Below, in pieces: positions 9,177-18,668 of a stretch of 26,491 nt of DNA. Each line of letters begins with the position of its first letter. The stretch's first letter is position 1. The stretch is taken from assembly GCA_015039365.1 (NCBI GenBank), contig WION01000639.1:1-26491 (forward strand), given 5' to 3'. Under the pieces are notes generated by a model. It ran no database searches. It was given only the letters and a program-made list of their open reading frames with translations, and had not been told where the DNA came from. A program made the translations under genes and the position numbers. Origin of the DNA: Amanita rubescens. Lineage: Eukaryota > Basidiomycota > Agaricomycetes > Agaricales > Amanitaceae.

Positions 9177-9991
9177 TCAAACTGTTCATATGGCATTAGT
9201 ACGATACATCCAGCCACGCGATATGAAATAACATACCCAAGTCCCAAATTTTCATCGAATGGCGACATAGTTCCCACAAATGCGGACAGCCAAACTCCTG
9301 CGCATCCGGCATCTTTTCTCCCGGTCGAAAATTCATATCGCACTGACACCTATGCTCTGTTGTCTCGTCAAAGTCGATGATGCGAATGTCTCCATTCCGC
9401 TCAAGGACATTGCGTTCAGCAAAATCACCGTGATGCAAACCACACCGGTGAAGTTCACCAAGCTGATGGAGAATTTTCATCCTAAAAAAAATATATAGCG
9501 AGAGGTACACGACACGTAAAGACATAGTCCAATGCAAATTAGAGCGTATTAACCCACCTGAGATTGAGTGGTAGCCTTCGGAAGGGCTGTCGCAAACACT
9601 GACCCCAATGCTCAAGCACGAGACACGCGATCATCTGACCATCCTGTCTTGTACCAGCGTACAAGCCATAACACACCGGAACCGTCTTCCCTTGCAGTGG
9701 TTTCAGCGCGCCAACATAGGCGCACGCTTCCTCTGCAAGGCTCGGTATCAGGTCCTCACGAAAGGCAAACTTGAGGACAACGTTGACTTTCCGGGAAGGC
9801 TCAACGAGGGTAGCCCGGAATACCGGAGAGTCAGAGTAATAATCAGAGAGAGCTTCTTTGTCGACGTTGGCGGTGACCAGCTTCCGAGCAGGGTCTGGCG
9901 TGTTTGGCAATTGGACACAGGTGAGTGAACACTCGGGTAGGTCCCAGCCTGGCCATTCATTGTAAGGAAATCGAACACGGAGGGTGGTCAT
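9177..9991 (-). CDS. Small HGDF-type protein kinase-like protein
   Basis: Exons 9991-9558 and 9481-9237 join across a 76-nt intron (GTGGGT...TTTTTAG). A possible third exon of 5 nt ends at 9177, giving 227 residues. The N-lobe shows a nucleotide-site-like stretch (VLKFAF, then a Glu helix EEACAYVGAL) and CLVLEHWG as hinge. The C-lobe has HHGDFAERNVL (residues 161-171), the catalytic-loop equivalent with HGD instead of HRD, and IIDFDE (179-184) as metal-binding motif with DFD in place of DFG. It then stops without the usual remaining helices. Short HGD/DFD proteins of this type are numerous in Agaricomycetes, usually without known substrate. If the GTATGT...TACTAAT...ACAG intron (9182-9236) is not spliced, the frame ends at 9196 instead. 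An in-frame upstream ATG at 10042 would add 17 residues. Confidence 0.65.
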
Positions 9992-10109
9992 GTCGGAGAA
10001 AGAATAAGAGCAGGAACGCCGGTTTGTAGGCAGTGCCAGCATTTTCGCGCGGGCTTTTATGCATATCAGACGTTGGGGCGCCTGTATTTCGCTTTTAGTC
10101 ATTCCCGAG

Positions 10110-10382
10110 ATGGAGGAAGATGCGTATGTGCACGTGACTAGAGACGACAACCGAGTTTGTCGACCGGTATTGATTTTTGTGAGCTTTGAGTCGGATATGG
10201 AAAGTGATGGGCGCGTGGACTTGACGTCACCGCGCTATATCCGAGCAGACGGAAGGACAGAAACCCTGGTAAGTAATATACATCCGCTCCACAAGTTGCT
10301 AAGCATCCGACAGAACGGCGGAATTGTACTCCATGGCGCGGCCATAACCCTGAGGGTCACGAGAAGCCAGCTTGACTCTTGA
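10110..10382 (+). CDS. Small spliced hypothetical protein, 75 aa
   Basis: Exon 10110-10268 and exon 10314-10382 are separated by a 45-nt intron with GTAAGT donor and GACAG acceptor. Together they give 75 residues ending TLRVTRSQLDS. The central part, GRVDLTSPRYIRADGRTETL joined to NGGIVLHGAAITLRV, is beta-rich and reads naturally across the splice, which is the main support. I do not recognise the family. It has no signal peptide or membrane segment. It is divergent from the kinase-like gene, with about 120 bp between the two ATGs, so a shared promoter is likely. An in-frame ATG at 10059 would add 17 residues. Confidence 0.45.
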   Translation: MEEDAYVHVTRDDNRVCRPVLIFVSFESDMESDGRVDLTSPRYIRADGRTETLVSNIHPLHKLLSIRQNGGIVLHGAAITLRVTRSQLDS

Positions 10383-11007
10383 GGCATGTCTCGTGGTTTT
10401 TAACTATTGTCTTATCATCCATATTCGTGAACTTGTTATGATGTTGTACCTCCTCCAACCCTAGAGGGATAAATGCCCACATTCTAAATCAGAAGCTAAC
10501 ACACGTCAGTGGAGTAACTTGAAATCAAACCTAGAATCTTTATCGACAGAGAATGGACTCCTACAAGGGATGATGCCAGCATGGGAGCCGTAAACCGGAT
10601 TTTTGGGGTGCAAACTACGTTGTCAGTGGAGACGTGGCAAATAGCTCCGAGAAGGCTAAGCGGTACGTCGGAGCGTGGCAACCAGCGTCGTGGATGTAGA
10701 ACTGAATGTCAATGCTGAGAAGATAAGAGCTAAGGGGTAACCGGATACCGCTTACTTCCTGAAATATCCATTAGACCTAAAGGGTTCATGTTCACCGGTC
10801 TCGCTGTTTGCTTCCTGAAATATCCATCATGCGAAGTTTATTCTTATCTTTCACCGACGGGAAGAGAACGTCCCTCGTCCCTCGCTCCACATCGAACAAG
10901 TTTTACCAGACTTAGATGTCCGGACCCCGCAGGCTCACCCCGGCAAAGTTTAGCATCAGGTGCTTTTTTGCATTGGCAAAAGAAAGCGGAATATCGTTAC
11001 ATGCCGT
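10383..11007. other. Intergenic, short direct repeat
   Basis: No coding signal is convincing. A 17-bp sequence CTTCCTGAAATATCCAT occurs at about 10755 and 10811, about 56 bp apart. The right end is the 3' flank of the minus-strand SmD1 gene. Confidence 0.5.
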
Positions 11008-11564
11008 TTAAACAACAGAAAGACTGGCTTGGTGGGAGTCCACGAGCGCCGCCAACTCAAATTCCTCTTCCACCTCTGCCACGTCCCCTTCCCCTTGGCC
11101 TTCCCATTCCCCGGTCGCCGCCTCCTCCTCTTCCCCTCTTCCTCCTCTTCCACCACGGGTTTCCTCCTTCTTTTTAGATTTTGGCTTGGGCGCATCGTCT
11201 ACCAACAGGGTATCGAGCGGGAGGGCATCTGGCAATATGAAGTAACGGATATTGTTGCCCCGTATAGAGAGGGTGTCAAGAGTTGTCGGGTCCCGATTGC
11301 GCGCCGTCATCTTGACTGTTTTGAGGTGCGTGTTCATCTGCATATCGACACCTGCGGATGTAAGCGCCCTGTCCACTGAGTAAATGTGACAGACCAAATA
11401 CCAATGATTGTCCCGTGTACGATTGAACCGTTTTTGAGCTCGATCGTCACCGTTTCATTGTTCAATTTCATCAAAAATCTGTGAAAGTGATTGTCAGTGA
11501 TTGTCGTCGTCCAGCCCAGGTCTTGGACCGTAGAACTAACTAGAACGAACCTTACGAGCTTCAT
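11008..11564 (-). CDS. SMD1: Small nuclear ribonucleoprotein Sm D1, frameshifted before the RG tail
   Basis: Exons 11564-11551, 11478-11402 and from 11351 onward are joined across introns of 72 and 50 nt. The product begins [20 protein letters not shown] and continues [20 protein letters not shown] and [26 protein letters not shown]. This is the full Sm fold of SmD1, a core subunit of the spliceosomal U snRNP ring. After [18 protein letters not shown] the frame becomes acidic ([10 protein letters not shown]) and stops at 11008-11010. In the adjacent frame the same DNA reads [20 protein letters not shown] then GGRGI and a stop at 11057-11059, the normal RG-rich SmD1 tail. One G appears to be missing in the GGGG run near 11122-11125. 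Because the essential core is intact, an assembly or sequencing error is the likeliest cause; a real tail change is possible. It is divergent from the Pop8-like gene. Confidence 0.9.
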
Positions 11565-11831
11565 CTTTTCCCGATTTTCTTTCTTTATCCAGTGAAGAGC
11601 GTAAAAGCACAAGACTCTGAACGCAGTTCCAAAAATTTGTTTGTCGTCGTTGAATCCAGACACGCGCGAAAAAGAGACTTTGATCGCAAGTCTCAAATAG
11701 AATATCGGGGTTTGGAGTACTCGACTACGTTCATCCACAAAGGAGACGGCTGAGTTGATACTTGAGGTTGCGTGCGAGCGATTGTATCACGTATAATTCA
11801 GTCGGAGATTGAAAACAGTCATATACATTCT
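11565..11831. promoter_or_regulatory. Shared promoter region between SmD1 and Pop8-like genes
   Basis: The 267 bp between the divergent start codons must hold both promoters and both 5' UTRs. No clear TATA box is visible on either side, as is common for constitutively expressed fungal genes. Both products act in small-RNA ribonucleoproteins, so co-expression is plausible but inferred. Confidence 0.45.
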
Positions 11832-12187
11832 ATGCAAGTTCCACTGCGGTCATCGTACCGATACGTCCATCTATCTATCGTTCCACCTACTCGAGATGCT
11901 CTGTCCCTTAACAAATCTCTCCAAGACACGATGGGCCAACTTTTTGGTGCTACATCAGCTTCCACTTATATTGACATTCTATGGATAGACGACGAGGGTA
12001 GTCAAGTCGTCTTACGAGCCAACGAAGAGTGAACATATATATATTTTGAGTCTATACGCTTAGGTTGACATACGACTTTAGAGACGTGACTCGACTACTT
12101 ACTGCGGTTGCTATGATGACGGGACGTCTTCGACTCTCTGTCATAAAGCAATCTGCTTTTTTACCGGCCATTCTGGCATCGTTGTAA
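11832..12187 (+). CDS. Ribonuclease P/MRP subunit Pop8-like protein
   Basis: Exon 11832-12028 and exon 12064-12187 are joined across a 35-nt intron (GTGAAC...GCTTAG), giving 106 residues. The first exon carries YRYVHLSIVPPT, LNKSLQDTMGQLFGATSAST and YIDILWIDDEGSQVVLR. The second carries DVTRLLTAVAMM, RLRLSVIKQSAFLPAIL and a stop. The order (beta strand, amphipathic helix, FG-x-x-SAST-YIDILW strand, R-x-LLTA helix, RLSV strand) is that of the fungal Pop8 domain as I remember it, related to Rpp14/Pop5. Pop8 is a protein subunit of RNase P and RNase MRP, which process tRNA 5' ends and pre-rRNA. An upstream in-frame ATG at 11772 would add 20 residues; I prefer 11832 because homologues begin shortly before the first strand. 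The intron is unusually short. Confidence 0.7.
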
Positions 12188-12242
12188 AGGATGTAGGGTT
12201 AGGATATGGAAGGGCGAAGCGTAGATATCACTTAGCGCACAT

Positions 12243-12252
12243 TATATATAAT
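12243..12252 (+). promoter_or_regulatory. TATA-like element upstream of the double-propeller gene
   Basis: TATATATAAT lies about 135 bp before the ATG at 12385, within the 197 bp separating the Pop8-like stop from the next gene. Position and sequence fit a fungal TATA box; there is no other support. Confidence 0.35.
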
Positions 12253-12384
12253 TCCCGCGCTTGACAGCAATGCGCTAATCAGCGTCTAATCTGCGAAGCT
12301 TGCACAGCTAAGCGCCTTGCATCGTGGCGCATCGTGGGCAAATATTAGTTTAGGAGTCCTACAGCATAACTGAATAGCCTTCTC

Positions 12385-15153
12385 ATGGGCGAATTCCCCG
12401 ACAAACTTGACATCAATGCCGTCCCACCCGAGTATCGGAAAAAAGGCGCCGACTGGTATGCTATTTCCAATCCAGACGCCGGGGGATCCTTCGATGTTCG
12501 GTTGGTACACATTCTGGCGCATGACAGGTTCGTGCTCGTCCTTGTCCAAAAACTTGCATTATCGATGGTCTCGCAGCGTTGTGTGTTGCGTCAGGTTCTC
12601 CGCCGACGGACGCTTCCTCGCTACCGGAAGTAACAGGTTCGCTCAGATATACGACGTTGAGACGGGAGGAAAGATCTGGTGAGTCATAAATTGTTCATAA
12701 TTGCCCTCGAACAAATTACTTGAATAATACTGGCAGCGTCTTGGCCCACGAAAGTGTCAAAAAGGACTTGTACATTCGTAGTTTGTGCTTCAGTCCAGGC
12801 GGTAAATTTTTGGCGACGGGCGCCGAGGATGGGCGGATCAGGGTACGAATATGGTCTAGATCCCTCGTATGCTTGCGCTAAGCCAAATGTAATGCTACAG
12901 ATATGGGATATTGCTGAAAAAAAGCTTTTGCACGTGTACGAAGGACATCGACAAGATGTTTACTCGCTCGACCTTTCGCTCGATGGACGACTCATCGCGT
13001 CCGGTTCAGGCGATAAGACGGTGAGAATATGGAACATGGCGAACGCAAATGCACCGCCCCAGGTACGTGTACTGCGCATGTCAACTTAGGGTTGCACAGC
13101 CCATCGCACGTATGTTTAGATCTTACCCACCAACAAAAATATCACGTCTGTAGCCATTTCCCCAAACGGTCGGTTCGTTGCTGCTGGTTCTCTGGGCACT
13201 GTCATCCGCATATGGGATACGGAAACGGGCCATCTGATAGAAACCCTTGGCGACCACACAGATACCGTTTATAGCATATCGTTTACACCGGACGGGAGAG
13301 GTCTCATTAGCGGGAGCTTGGATAAGACATTAAAATTGTGGGACTTGTCTGGCTTGGGACAAGAAGGTCACACAAGTCGTTGCAAGATGAGCTTGACGGG
13401 ACACAAGGTGCGTTGCTCTCGTTTCTATTCATCAGGGCTCTTATATATGCGGGTTGGCAGGACTACGTGCTTTCTGTAGCCTCCTCGCATGATGGAAAGT
13501 GGGCTGTGTCTAGTTCCAAGGACTGCGGAGTCATGTTCTGGAACTCCAAGACTGGAATCCCCCATTGCATGATACAGGGACATAAAAGTTCTGTGCTTTC
13601 GATTGGTCTAAGTCCAACAAGCGGATGCCTCGCGACGGGAGGTGGGGATTGGCAGACGAGGATATGTAAGTTCCCCTTGTTCGTCATGTATTGCTAATGG
13701 CAACGCGCGCTTGCAGGGAGTTACGAGTATGTACCACCAACACCGAAACGTAAGTCCTCCGATTTCTTCAAGTTTGGTCTAAACTTTCGTAGCCCTAGAA
13801 AATACCATGGCAGCGGAGTTGGATATCCATACTGCACCGCCCGAGTACAGAAGAGAAGGTAATGGTTGGTATGCCGTTTTCAACACCTCAATCAAGCGGG
13901 TGTTAGACGTCGAGCTGGTGCACAATTTCATGCACGAGAGGTGCGCGCACTGGTTCTAGCCAAAGACAACTGCTGAAAGAATGACATCGCAGCGTCGTGT
14001 GCTGTGTTAGATTCTCCCCGTCAGGAAAATATCTCGCGACAGGATGCAACCAGGGGGTGAACATATATGACGTCAAGACAGGAACTAAGATTTGGTGAGA
14101 GCCGGTGCTGTATCTCTGTCTCGTCTGAACGGTCGAAATAGCTCGTTGAGTCACGAAACAGCGGGAAGTTCGAAGGATTTGTACGTTCGAAGCGTGTGTT
14201 TCACTCCGGATGGCAAGTTGTTGATTACCGGTGCTGAGGATGGTCGGATCAGGGTAAGCATCCATTTTTACACTTAAAAATACGGGGACTAAACCACGTG
14301 CGTATAGGTGTGGGATATTGCAAAGAAGCGTCTTATACGTACACACGACGGACACCAAAAAGAGATTTATTCGCTCGACATTTCGCTCAATGGCAGGCTG
14401 GCCGTGTCTGGATCAGGAGATGGGACTGCCAAAGTCTGGGACTTGGTTGTTCATCGTTTGCTCATGGTAGGCATGCATAAACGACCTGATAATCATCTGA
14501 TCGTATCCAGGCTCTGACCGTTAATGATCCCGACTCGTCCGGTAATGATCCTGGAATCGCCGCCGTCGCCTTCTCTCCCAATGGCCAGTTCATCGCCACT
14601 GGCTGCCTAGACTCGACGGTCCGTATCTGGGAAGTGGCAACAGGACATATGGTCGAGAAACTCAGAGGACATAAAGATAGCGTGTATAGCGTGGCGTTTA
14701 CGCCTGATGGAAAAGAGCTCGTCAGCGGTAGTTTGGACAAGACGTTGAAACTGTGGGATGTGAGTTGGCTGAGCGTCGCGGGACAGACGCAATGCAAGAT
14801 GAGTTTGGCAGGTCACAAGGTGCGTATTTTTTCAAGTTATCATACGCTTCGGGCAGCCTGAAGTTGGTGTATCGCTAGGACTTTGTTCTTTCTGTCCTCG
14901 TATCATCCGATGGGCAGTGGCTTGTGTCTGGATCAAAAGACCTTGGAGTGATATTTTGGGATCGAACGGGAACTGCACAGTGTTTGCTCAGAGGGCATCT
15001 TAATTCAGTTATTTCGATTGCTCTGAGTCCGGGAGGAGGTTTGCTTGCGACGGGAAGCGGAGATTGGCAGGCAAAGATATGTGAGTGTATATTTTTGCTC
15101 GCGGTCCGGACCGTACTTAGTCATACCTATTAGGGAGATATGGGCCTTTTTGA
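12385..15153 (+). CDS. Tandem double Tup1-like WD40 protein
   Basis: Fourteen exons read through in one frame to 696 residues: 12385-12527, 12577-12678, 12737-12842, 12901-13062, 13120-13407, 13461-13665, 13717-13749, 13793-13940, 13993-14094, 14142-14253, 14308-14466, 14511-14819, 14879-15080 and 15134-15153. Propeller 1 begins [20 protein letters not shown], continues through [20 protein letters not shown] and seven WD repeats, and ends [18 protein letters not shown] 43-nt intron (13750-13792, GTAAGT...CGTAG) joins it to [20 protein letters not shown], the start of propeller 2, which has seven more repeats and ends DWQAKIWRYGPF. Both halves copy the Tup1 C-terminal propeller with matching intron positions. 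Tup_N and the Pro/Gly linker are absent, so it should not tetramerise like Tup1. If translation instead started at Met 13807, there would be two genes only about 60 nt apart, with no room for terminator and promoter. The role in corepression is inferred. Confidence 0.75.
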
Positions 15154-15372
15154 TGAGCTGGCATTCTATATATATATACCCATGCATGTATGACTATGAC
15201 ATTGTACAATATGCACATGACGCGATTTAGGCACAGATTGGCGCGTGAGAGGGGCATGGGAAAGAACTTCCATAAAGGGTACCGGCGGCAAGAATGATGA
15301 AGGTGACACGTGTGGGAGGACATCGCCTGCACTGATCAACTTCTTCTTCCTTCTCTACCACCACCATCCGCC
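15154..15372 (+). promoter_or_regulatory. Upstream region of TUP1 with TATA-rich run
   Basis: The 219 bp between the double-propeller stop and the TUP1 ATG contain a TATATATATATA run at 15167-15178, a GGGTACC box at about 15278 and a pyrimidine-rich stretch just before the ATG (15340-15370). This is typical of a fungal promoter and 5' UTR. Confidence 0.4.
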
Positions 15373-18281
15373 ATGTCCTCGGGCGGAATTTACAACGTAC
15401 GTCGTCCCTTCCCCGCCAGACCCCCCCTAATCTTCATTTTGAACAGCACAGAAACCTCCAGCCGACAGGTCCTCCAGCTCAGGGTGGCCCTCCGCCCCAA
15501 GCACAAAGTCGGCTGAGTGAGGCTTTCGACATGATCAGGCAGGAACACGACCTCCTTATCAGCGAAATGAACATTGTCCGTTCACAACGGGACGAGCTCG
15601 AAAACAAGGGTATGCCCCTTGCAAACTTTAAAAAAAATTAATTAAATTTAATGTATCACCTTTTCCCTAGTCGCCTCGCAAGTTAGCGAACTGAATCTCA
15701 TACGACAAGCTCTTTACGACCTCGAAAGCGCTCACAACAAAATCCGACAACAGTATGACGAAGAGATCGCCAGGCTCCGCGTTGACGTTGCTCAACAGGC
15801 GCAAGCCGCAGCCCACGCTTCTCAACAGGTCGCCTCTCAACAAGCAGCTGCAGGACAGCCTCCCGTATCGGCTGGACAATCGGGAGGAGGATCCCAGCCG
15901 CCTCCGCATCACGGTCATTCTTCACAGGGACCACCGGGACCACCTCCGCCACCTGGAGCTCCATCCGTCGGTCGTCAAGCGCCTGGTCCAGGCGTAGGCG
16001 TGGTGGGTCTCGGAGGTCCTCCTGGTTCCGGGGGATCCATTCCACCTCCGCCTGGCGCCCACCCTGGCGCCCAACCTGGCCCGGTCGGGCCCGGTTCAGC
16101 GCCATACCCAGATTCGTACTATGGCAGGGACAGATCGGAACGTGATCGCCCACCAGCGGATCAGAGAGAAGCCAAGAGACACAAGACCGACAGGATCAAA
16201 ACGGATAGGGGAGGTATGTCACCTACTGCGGGTTTTATGCCTTGTTGACGGGGGGTGCTTGTATATATAGGTTCTAGTGTACTGGGCGCTCCTGGAGGTG
16301 GACCGTTGAGCGCTGGTATACCTGTTTCAGGACCGGGCTTGGCGCCTGTTTCCGGTGCCCCCACGCCGTTTGTTCCGGAACGGGAGAGGGAGAGGGAGCG
16401 CGAGAGGGAAAGAGAACGTGAACGTGAGCGCGAACAAAGGGAGCGAGAGAGAGAACGCGAAATGGGCCTTGGCATTGGGCCACGTGACAGAGATAGGGAG
16501 CGCGAGCAGCGCGAACGTGATCGGGAGAGGGAGAGAGAAAGGGAACGAGAAAGAGTTGAGAGGGAGAGGGAGCGCGATAGGGAAAGAGAGCGTTCTGAAC
16601 GTGAACGCGAACGTGAAAGAGACAGAGAGCGAGAGAGGGACAGGGATGGTATGATGGTCGGTATCACCGGGCCTGGCGGGGTACATGTTCCTCCGTCGGG
16701 TTCCTCTGTTCCGCCTCCTGCTGGTATTTCTGGCCCTCCACCTTCACAAGGTACGGATGACAATGACTTCTATATCTCGTACTCAAAGAAGACACATAGC
16801 TGTTGTGGGCGCATTCCCTGAAGATTTGGACATCCATACGATACCACCCGAATACAAGAGGGAAGGTTCAGATTGGTATGCCGTTTTCAATCCAAAGGTC
16901 AAGAGAGTACTAGATGTCCAATTGGTGCACAACTTAATGCACGAGAGGTGCGTGTTCCGAACTTTCTTACGGGAAGTGGAAGTTTGATGGTATTGCAGCG
17001 TCGTGTGTTGCGTTAGGTTCTCGTCGGATGGCAAGTACCTCGCCACGGGATGTAACAGGACCGCGCAGATCTACGATACCAAGACGGGCGCCAAGACTTG
17101 GTAAGCCACATGTTCGCATTGTTCGATTTTTGCTGAATCATCTCGCAGCGTTCTGACAGACGAATCAGCGGGAAAGGCAGGAGACCTGTATATCCGGAGC
17201 GTATGTTTCAGTCCTGATGGCAAACTGCTTGCTACTGGTGCGGAGGATAAGCAAATCAGGGTAGGCATAGTTAATCTGTGCCACGAACAAGTACTCAACT
17301 TGGAATCGCGTAGATCTGGGACATCTCAAAGAAACGGATCGTCCGCGTGTTTGACGGACACCAACAGGAGATTTATTCGTTGGACTTTTCCCTCGATGGA
17401 CGTCTGATCGTATCTGGATCAGGCGATAAGACGGCGAGAATATGGGACATGATCAATACGGAGGCTTCACCCAAAGTAGGTTGCCTATTCCCGTCTTTTG
17501 CAGTATGGTAATCATCGATTATGTTAAGGTCCTAACCATCAATGATCCCGACTCGCTCAACAACGACGCTGGAGTTACCTCTGTCGCCATCTCCCCTAAT
17601 GGTCAATTTGTTGCTGCAGGCTCTCTGGACACTGTCGTCCGGATATGGGACGTGGCGACGGGTGTTCTCGTTGAGCGGCTGCGAGGACACAGAGACAGTG
17701 TGTACAGCGTCGCGTTCACCCCCGATGGGAAAGGACTCGTTAGTGGCAGCCTGGACAAAACGTTGAAGTTCTGGGATGTAAGTGGGTTAAACGTATCCAA
17801 TGCCAAAAGAAAGGATGGCCCCGGAGGTGGCAGCAGTGCAACTGGTCCTGGAACGCCGGGACAAGGTGCAGTCGTGAAGAGGGATGGTGAAAAGGGTAGC
17901 CCGTGCACGATGAACTTCACTGGACACAAGGTACGTTTCACCTTTTTGTTTTCTTCATTAGGCCAAGTGAGCTGATCCGATGATTTGCAGGATTATGTCC
18001 TCTCCGTTGCCGTTTCGCACGATGGACAATGGGTCGTCTCAGGGTCTAAAGACCGCGGAGTCCAATTCTGGGATGCTAGGTCTGCAGCGGTGCAGTGTAT
18101 GCTTCAGGGCCACAAAAACTCGGTCATTTCCATTGATCTGAGTCCGATGGGAGGACTGCTTGCTACGGGAAGCGGAGATTGGCAAGCAAGAATATGTACG
18201 TCATTCTCTCGTCGTCTATTGCCCACTAATGCTGAGCTTCATTTTCGCTACATAGGGAGTTACGGACCGTTGCAACTTTGA
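15373..18281 (+). CDS. TUP1: Transcriptional corepressor Tup1
   Basis: Eleven exons give 788 residues: 15373-15396, 15447-15609, 15671-16213, 16271-16750, 16800-16947, 16999-17100, 17149-17260, 17314-17475, 17529-17930, 17991-18195 and 18256-18281. Residues 29-100 are the Tup_N coiled coil ([20 protein letters not shown] ... YDEEIARLR) that tetramerises and binds Ssn6/Cyc8. A Gln/Pro/Gly linker follows. Residues 280-370 are almost only Arg, Glu and Asp. From residue 411, [19 protein letters not shown] and [17 protein letters not shown] lead into a seven-blade WD40 propeller ending ARIWSYGPLQL. Tup1 acts in the nucleus with Ssn6, recruited by DNA-binding repressors, to repress metabolic and developmental genes. 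The WD40 blade 5-6 linker carries a Gly-rich insert ([14 protein letters not shown]). This is the only locus copy with Tup_N, so it is probably the ancestral, functional gene. Its 3' part was duplicated to 20395-22046. Confidence 0.93.
16378..16650 (+). repeat. Arg-Glu/Arg-Asp low-complexity coding tract in TUP1
   Basis: About 270 bp of purine-rich GAGAGG/GAACGT/GAGCGC units encode alternating Arg-Glu and Arg-Asp dipeptides, interrupted by a short [11 protein letters not shown] segment. Codons vary (CGT, CGC, CGG, AGG, AGA), so the dipeptide pattern is kept at protein level rather than as an exact DNA repeat. The opposite strand is also open and reads Leu-Ser/Arg-Ser. Confidence 0.85.
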
Positions 18282-18592
18282 AAATGTGTAATGCTGAACT
18301 CGTTAATTGGACGTGTGTGTATGTGTTCATTGCTTTATATGTTGTTTCCCCTTGGTTTTTTTTCATCGTGTATCGTGTCTTTTTTTTTTGTCCTTATACT
18401 CGTGTATATACGTAGTTGATAGTTCTATATAGCATACCTACATATGTACCTGATGTACTTTTAGTGATTTGGGGTTTAGGGCCCTCCCTCCCTTCAAGTA
18501 TTCTCGGCCCGATGTGGGCGGTATTCGGAACGCGAAGATTCAGGTAGTCATTAGTCAATGTTGTCCTCAGCTGAGGCTACCTTGGATTTGGT
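16873..18592 (+). repeat. Segmental duplication, source copy (TUP1 3' half and flank)
   Basis: Starting at TTGGTATGCC in TUP1 exon 5 and ending at GAGGCTACCTTGGATTTGGT in the 3' flank, this segment is repeated at 20395-22046. Exons, introns and 3' flank all align with scattered substitutions and small indels. Because introns and untranscribed flank are included, the copy was made at DNA level. Confidence 0.85.
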
Positions 18593-18668
18593 ACCAATCT
18601 TCAACCAACTGATCGTAAGGACAATAATTCGCCCTCTGAGCTGATCGATTGATCGATATTGATCAGTC
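18282..18668 (+). other. TUP1 3' flank and kinase-gene upstream region
   Basis: No gene. The first 310 bp form the 3' UTR and flank shared with the duplicated copy (T-rich runs at 18355-18395, TATATACGTAG at about 18405). The last 75 bp, after the duplication boundary at 18592, precede the first plausible ATG of the kinase gene. Confidence 0.5.

Noticed and set aside
16161..16763. 200-residue minus-strand ORF rich in Leu-Ser and Arg-Ser repeats
   Set aside because: It is the reverse reading of the Arg/Glu tract in TUP1 exon 4 and crosses the TUP1 intron at 16214-16270. Low-complexity purine tracts are open on the other strand by composition.
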